From Lates calcarifer (lineage: Eukaryota > Chordata > Actinopteri > Centropomidae): DNA of 64,000 bases. Shown here in pieces: positions 54,930 to 64,000 of the stretch. Position 1 is the first letter of the stretch. Every line of letters begins with the position of its first letter. The notes beneath the pieces are model-generated. The model did no database searches, was not told where the DNA came from, and saw only the letters and a program-made list of their open reading frames with translations. The position numbers were made by a program, and so were the translations under genes. Where the stretch lies: assembly GCF_001640805.2 (NCBI RefSeq), contig NC_066833.1, positions 18,472,553 to 18,536,552 of the forward strand. Reading direction: 5' to 3'.

Positions 54930-55342
54930 ATGTAAAAACATTGTTTTCTGTTTTGTACATATATCGATTAAAGATAATTTATACAACTGAAGGTTGACAG
55001 AATGATTTTAATTTAGCATTATGTGATATTATCATCTGGCCTCTGCGAGAAAAAAGAAAAAGAAATGCACCACACTCTTCTTTAGTAATGTAACCCAGTA
55101 TTTCATGAGCTGTGTTAAGTGTTGCTTTGAAACATAAAAAACATCTAATCTAAAATGTCAAACAGTGAATCTGAATCACGATCTACACGTTGTAGCTGAA
55201 TGGAAGAACATTTCCAGACTTGTTTGCTGTAATAATACTTGTGTAGTAAGATCGGAAGAAACAAGAACTAACAAGTACTGGTCAAAATAACAAGTAACTG
55301 ATCAATGTTAGATACTATTGACTCTGACAGATCATAATATGT

Positions 55343-55348
55343 TTTATT
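55343..55348 (-). terminator. Poly(A) signal of klhl41
   Basis: TTTATT on the plus strand, about 135 bp past the klhl41 stop codon. With the fastkd1 signal at 54,924 this leaves about 400 bp between the two convergent transcripts, in which I see nothing. Confidence 0.6.
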
Positions 55349-55481
55349 AAAATCAAAAGCTCAGCATAGGGTAAAGAGGACATGTCTATTGGATTAAATG
55401 ATACATGACAACGAGTCACTAAATAAGAATATGTGTATAATACTCTCCTACAGCAGTAAACTGAATTTCCTTGAACTGTTG

Positions 55482-58090
55482 TTACAGTTTGGGCATTTTG
55501 GCTGTATTCAGACGCATGGACACACAGGAGGCTCCAGCTGCATAACGCATCTCTCTGATCATGCCAGTCCACTGTTTCTTGTCATCTTCATACCTGGTAA
55601 GGAAGTTAAAACATGTTGCTGTGTTACACAGTTGAAAGAGTGCGAAATTAAGTCACCAAAGTCATGTTATTTACCACAACATATATAAAATAAGCTGTGT
55701 AACGCAAACAAAATCAACACATACTGCCAAATGTCAATGATTTCGTTGGGTGCACACTCTTTGTTCTCATTCTCCATCATGGCAAAGCCTCCTAAAGCGT
55801 ACAGCAGACCTCCACAGCTGACCAGGTTCACTGAACTCCTCTCCTGGGGAAACTCTGTGAAGGGTGACCACCTGCAACAAGGTTCACACAGCTATATCAA
55901 TATGACATCTCTATGTTTTTTCCCCCTCTAGTTCTTAAAAGGGAGTGAGGAGTTCTTGGCTTTTTTTTAAATGGATTTAAAGCAGTTGTTCCTAACTTGG
56001 GAGTCAGGACCCCACAAAGAATATCAAGATAAATCTGAGAGGTAAGAAAACTATTTCTGTTCCACAAATGATGCTTATTTTTTTTTCTCTGCTTGACAGC
56101 ATTCATACAAGGCAAATTGAAAAGTGGAAATTTTGACCAAAAGAGAACAAAAACTCACATTTATGATATCCAACTATGGTAAAAACCAATGAACACTTTG
56201 TACATTTAAAGGGCCTATACCAATTGTAACAATAAAAACACATACTTGTTGGTTCCAAAGTCATAGGCTTCACATGCAGCAGTGAGGCCTTCTTCATTGA
56301 CTCCTCCAGCCACAATAATCTTCCCTTTGTGGATAACCGCTCCAAACATCGATCTGGGCGTTTTCATGGAAGCCAGCTCCTTCCACTCTGACCTCTTGTG
56401 GTTGTATACAAACATCTTGTTGGTTGATTTACTTTACCAGTGAGACAAAATGATTCCCAAGAGGGGTTAACATACTGTAAAAATCACATTTTGACTTTAC
56501 ATCAGATGTTTTGGCATCGTAGTCTTACTTGTCATCTGTTTTGCCTCCAATACAGTACACCAGCCCGTTCTCAGAGACCACACAGTGGCCGTGGATTTTC
56601 AAGGGCAACTTTTTTGTCTCTGTCCACTTCATTTTTCTACAACGGCAGATAAAGTGACAGAGAATATGTTCAACAGTGGATACACATCAATGCTTTCAAT
56701 GAGAATCCAGTGAATCAACATCCAAACGATTGATGTGCTGTACTCACTCCGTGTCATAGCACATAACAGTGTCATGAGACTCATTGGACTGTAAATCTTT
56801 TCCCGCGACAGTAAAGATGAGATTTTCAAATTCCCCCATAGCAAAGAGACACCTGGGAGAGGGCATCGGTGGCAGGGCAATCCATTCAGCAGCAATATTG
56901 TCCAACTGAAAGACACATTTTGAGATATTTTTGAAAGCAAAAGTGAGGAAATGAATTTTCTTGAATGTAATGTTAATGCAAATTAAACAGAAGATTTTTC
57001 CCACCTGGTAGAAGTAACATTGCAACGGGTTTTCTTTGTCCTCTTCATCAACAAAGAGTCCTCCCAACACGTACAGATTGTTCTTCTTTGAGGTCAGACT
57101 TACATGGTTTCGGGGGATCTGCTCAGCCATCGCAGCAAGGAAACATTCGTTCTCCTGGCTGTCATAGGCCACGGCAGCAGTGTCGTTGATCATCAACAAC
57201 ATGTCTTTGGTGTACATGCCAAATCTGCGGTTATCATTCAGGTAGCCAGGCAACTTACCCTCCTCTCCTTCCTCATCATCTTGTCCCTTTTTCCTTTCGG
57301 GCAGCTTCCCTGCAAAGGCCTCCTTGATGACTTTGAGTTTCTTTAGAAGCTCAGGATTGGCCTTGATGAGGTCATCTTTCTCTACCTTTTCCTTGAGGTA
57401 CTTCTCTGGGAGCAAACGGAAACGAATGCACTCAAAGGCCTCTTCTAAGGTTTTCACACGTTTCTCTTTGTCTTTCCTGATCCACCTCATGAGACATTCA
57501 AACACCACCTCCTCTTTTTCTACATTCAGTGCATCTGCTCCAATAATAGCAAAGAGTTCAGGTGGAGCAAGCTCTAAGAAATCCTCATCCTTGGCTATGG
57601 TCTCAAACCGATCTGCAATGTAATCTCGAGCTGCTATTGCCAGTCTGGCGCAGTTCAGCATCAGTGCCAGCCTGTAGATGGCAAGACAGTTTTTCTTCGA
57701 CAGCTTCTTCTGCAGATAATTCACACAAACTGTGAACACTGAGGGGATCTGGAAGCGATTGGCAACTGCCAAAATATCCTGCACGTTGTTGTCATTGATG
57801 TCGATCTCTGCAGAGTACATGTAATTCACAATTACCTCCATAATATTGGGGTCCAGGTTCTCCAGAACAACCTCAGTTTTGTCCACTTCCTTGCCATCTT
57901 CTGAGAAGTAAAGCTCCCGGAAATAAGGACTACATGCTGCCAGAATGAGCCGATGGCAGGGGATGCTTCTGTCTCCAACCTTTAGGATACAGTCAATTAA
58001 CTTATTCTCATTCAGAAGCTCTTTGAGTCCATCCTGCAGCAAAGTGCTCTGAAACAGACGGAGGTCTTCCCTCAAGCCCTGGGGATCCAT
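55482..58090 (-). CDS. klhl41: KLHL41, muscle BTB-BACK-Kelch protein
   Basis: Sarcomere/sarcoplasmic-reticulum-associated kelch protein (sarcosin); human mutations cause nemaline myopathy (family knowledge). Six coding exons: 57005-58090, 56748-56905, 56529-56636, 56246-56431, 55725-55871, 55482-55593. Total 1797 nt, 598 residues (human 606). BTB at about 33-130 (with [20 protein letters not shown]), BACK to about 270, a charged linker containing [13 protein letters not shown], then kelch repeats with [28 protein letters not shown] and LLYALGGFA. The start [10 protein letters not shown] is like the family N-terminus. Teleosts often have two klhl41 genes; which one this is cannot be told here. 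A MEF2 site and an E-box lie upstream. Confidence 0.95.
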
Positions 58091-58199
58091 TCTTTTAGGA
58101 CAGGAAGGGGATGCAGTTCACAATTGACTGTCCTAACTGGTGAAGACAGAGAACTATAGGCGGTCAGGTCTGAGGCCACTTCAATATAACTGTGCCCCT

Positions 58200-58267
58200 C
58201 TAAATATAGCCAACCACCCCATCCATGAAGAATTCAGGTTGGCCGAGTCGGAGAGCACACACAGCTG
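58200..58267. promoter_or_regulatory. MEF2 site and E-box upstream of klhl41
   Basis: CTAAATATAG (58,200-58,209) is a perfect match to the MEF2 consensus YTAWWWWTAR, 110 bp upstream of the start codon. A CAGCTG E-box (58,262-58,267) follows 52 bp further upstream, and another CAGCTG occurs at 58,661-58,666. The combination suits a skeletal-muscle promoter. Function is inferred. Confidence 0.55.
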
Positions 58268-59054
58268 TCATAGAGTAAAAACAACTGTGGAGCCTTGTCA
58301 CCCTAGTGATTAGTAACAACATTGTTGTACGGCCACACAGAAATAACCCCTGATCTTTTCATTTTATTAACTCCTGTCTGTCTAATACAGTGAAAATATA
58401 CTCTCACAAATAAAATGCTGCAAAATAAATAATAAATACACAAAACCCTTATCACAGTGGCAGGACCATTCACTCTACTGTATGTGTTAACAGATATAGC
58501 TGGCATGTACTACAGTCGTGTGTGTTCTAGGGACATCTACCAGCAGAGTGAGTCACAATTCACTGATAGTAATGACTATTTCCCTCCAGTGTGTGATTCA
58601 GTATTTGTGTGAGAGTACATCCACAGGGGAATTACCTAACAAGTGGACAGGGTCAGTGAACAGCTGCTGCCATAGGAGGTGACAGTTAGTCCTCTTTTAG
58701 CAATTTTTTAAATACTTTAGCGCCTTGTGCAGCTTTGTATTTAGCCTGAGATCATTGTGTTCTTTCCTCATACAAATGAATTATGAGTGAGATACAGTAT
58801 AAACCTAAATATAGAAATTGTTAAAAAGGACGCTCCAATATCTATTTAAATACATTTATTAACATTAAACAATACAAACTGCATTATATTTTTCTTTCTA
58901 TCCATCAGAGGAAAATACTTCATACAAATGACCCCACAATAAATCTGTCACACATATATTATTTTCTCATTATGAAAAGATACGCACAAGCTGTAAACCT
59001 TTAACCTGAGCTATATATAAGTACTTCCTGAACTTCATGTACACGTACATTATT
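58268..59054. other. klhl41-bbs5 intergenic region
   Basis: AT-rich DNA between two genes on the same strand. A minus-strand AATAAA (TTTATT, 58,855-58,860) about 195 bp past the bbs5 stop codon is the likely bbs5 poly(A) signal. Apart from the distal E-box at 58,661 nothing else is recognised. Confidence 0.5.
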
Positions 59055-62529
<3,475 letters not shown>

Positions 62530-62645
62530 GACCGCAGGTTATCACTCAAGGTAGTTTAGTAACGTGAATTGCCTGCTGTTGGTTTAAGTTACTAGCTAAA
62601 CGTCTATTAAACTGGCTAATCTCAGGGAGCCTGCTAGGCGTCATC

Positions 62646-62659
62646 ATCACCGTGGCAAC
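62646..62659. promoter_or_regulatory. X-box-like RFX site upstream of bbs5
   Basis: ATCACC-GT-GGCAAC fits the X-box consensus GTNRCC(N0-3)RGYAAC with one mismatch, in the first half. It lies about 117 bp upstream of the bbs5 start codon. X-boxes are the established control element of BBS genes in animals. Confidence 0.55.
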
Positions 62660-64000
62660 AGACGGCAAGCCAAGCGGACAGAAAGTGTTTGGAACCTCAC
62701 ACTTACAAGTTTTTTATGTCAGAAGTTTTGGCAGAACATATATTAATTATTCAATACATTAAATCTGACTTTTGCCTCTCATTCGAACATGTTAAGTTTT
62801 ATTTTACTAATCACTCCTCTGCCAAATAACACCAGTCATTGGCATGTATTCTGTACGAAAAGTGAACTCAAAGAGCGCATTACATATATTTTTGAACTCA
62901 AAAAAAGAAAAAAAAAAAGAAAAAGAATATATAAAAATAAACGAATAAACGAGTTTAATCTGTTTCATTAATAGTCTTGTCAGCTGTGATTTTCATTGTA
63001 ATGTATCCTGTTAGTCTGTTAATTTTAAATTTCAGAACTAGTCCACAAACCATGGCACTGGTATCTGGTTGCCATGTTGCTTAAAGATTTTTTTTTTTTT
63101 TTTTATAGCTATTAACGTTTGTGAGACATCTGTCTGTCACGTAATAGTGTGCTATAAAACTAAAAACTAAATATGCTGACTTTTTTTCTCCACCATTACT
63201 GTGGAGAGGAATGCTCTGAAGTGTTGCAAACTATTGAAGTACTCCTAATTAGTGCTTTATTAGAGGCAGGTGTGCCGGAAAGACCTACCAATTAAGATGT
63301 CGAAAACACATGGACAGAGTAAGATAAGATGTACTCAATTTATATAGCACAACTGGTGCATGAGTTGAGAATCTAACTGTGCTTTACATTAGAAGGAAAA
63401 TAAGGGTACACTTAAAAGTCACATTAAGGTATTTTTCATAATTGGGGATCAAGAACCTGTTTTCTGTTTTCTCTATAATTCTATTTGCTTTGAAGTTGCA
63501 GTGAAAAGCTATCAATATTTAAAAAAACTAACACAAACAAGGGTGGCTACAGTTGATGATGGCTATTATGGTAACACTGATAGTTACTTTGCTTAATAAA
63601 CACATACAAAACAACCAAACAACATTATTTTATATTTTATTATTACAAAACATTTATTCAGATGTAGACACACTGCCCAAATAGACAAACCTGTCAATGG
63701 ACAGATGCAGACATGGCCGTCTATTACAGCTGCCAGGTATAACCCAAATGGACACATTGTAATAACAACAGACATAACACACAAAAATACTCAGAGCATA
63801 TGTCAGCAAATCATATCCATACAAAGTAAACAAACATCTCACTATTGCTGTCTTGCAAGGTATATATTCAGTGTATGTAAATCACATGGCTCAAAGAGGT
63901 ATAAGATTTATACTGTAAGTGATCTATATGTTAATTTTAATTGTAATAAATTCCCTGAAGTTGTCACTTTAAAGCCAGAACAGCCAAACCCTGAATTAAG
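62660..64000. other. Intergenic DNA beyond bbs5
   Basis: AT-rich, with an A-rich run at 62,899-62,925 and a poly(T) tract at 63,089-63,104. A phrase at 63,338-63,395 (TTTATATAGCAC ... GTGCTTTACATT) resembles an abundant fish repeat. I see no exon on either strand, and no trace of the LRP2 gene that flanks BBS5 in human. Confidence 0.5.

Noticed and set aside
63089..64000. Possible exon of a next gene (such as lrp2) at the right edge
   Set aside because: No frame longer than about 60 codons, no splice-bounded conserved motif and no cysteine-rich pattern.

Overview
This window is ordinary nuclear DNA from a vertebrate, almost certainly an acanthomorph-type teleost fish. The evidence is: (1) ten multi-exon genes with canonical splice sites whose products align along their length with vertebrate orthologues; (2) several dispersed repeats I recognise as typical of teleost genomes; (3) AT-rich introns and intergenic DNA with microsatellites. 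Exon coordinates were assigned by hand from splice-site consensus, reading-frame phase and remembered protein similarity. All the reconstructed coding sequences close in frame.

Layout, left to right: ubr3 (minus, 5' 24 coding exons only; the gene runs off the left edge); mettl5 (plus), head-to-head with ubr3; ssb/La (minus), tail-to-tail with mettl5; klhl23 (minus); phgdh (minus); cfap210/ccdc173 (plus), head-to-head with phgdh; ppig (minus), tail-to-tail with cfap210; fastkd1 (plus), head-to-head with ppig; klhl41 (minus), tail-to-tail with fastkd1; bbs5 (minus). The last 1.4 kb holds no gene I can support.

The order UBR3-METTL5-SSB-KLHL23-...-CFAP210-PPIG-FASTKD1-KLHL41-BBS5 is that of human chromosome 2q31.1. 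The difference is that phgdh (human 1p12) sits where human has PHOSPHO2, and no phospho2-like frame is visible.

The genes do not form one pathway. They cover ubiquitin ligation (ubr3), 18S rRNA m6A methylation (mettl5), RNA polymerase III transcript chaperoning (ssb), a cullin-3 adaptor (klhl23), serine synthesis (phgdh), cilium structure and trafficking (cfap210, bbs5), splicing-associated cyclophilin (ppig), mitochondrial RNA (fastkd1) and muscle (klhl41).

The most notable signals are: three GC-AG introns in phgdh; a 79-bp direct duplication in a ppig intron flanking a copied 106-bp segment whose source lies 2.6 kb away beside a 739-bp inverted-repeat element; X-box-like sites upstream of both ciliary genes; and a perfect MEF2 consensus plus E-box upstream of klhl41. 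I found no new biological system, no CRISPR array, no tRNA or rRNA gene and no intact mobile-element coding sequence.
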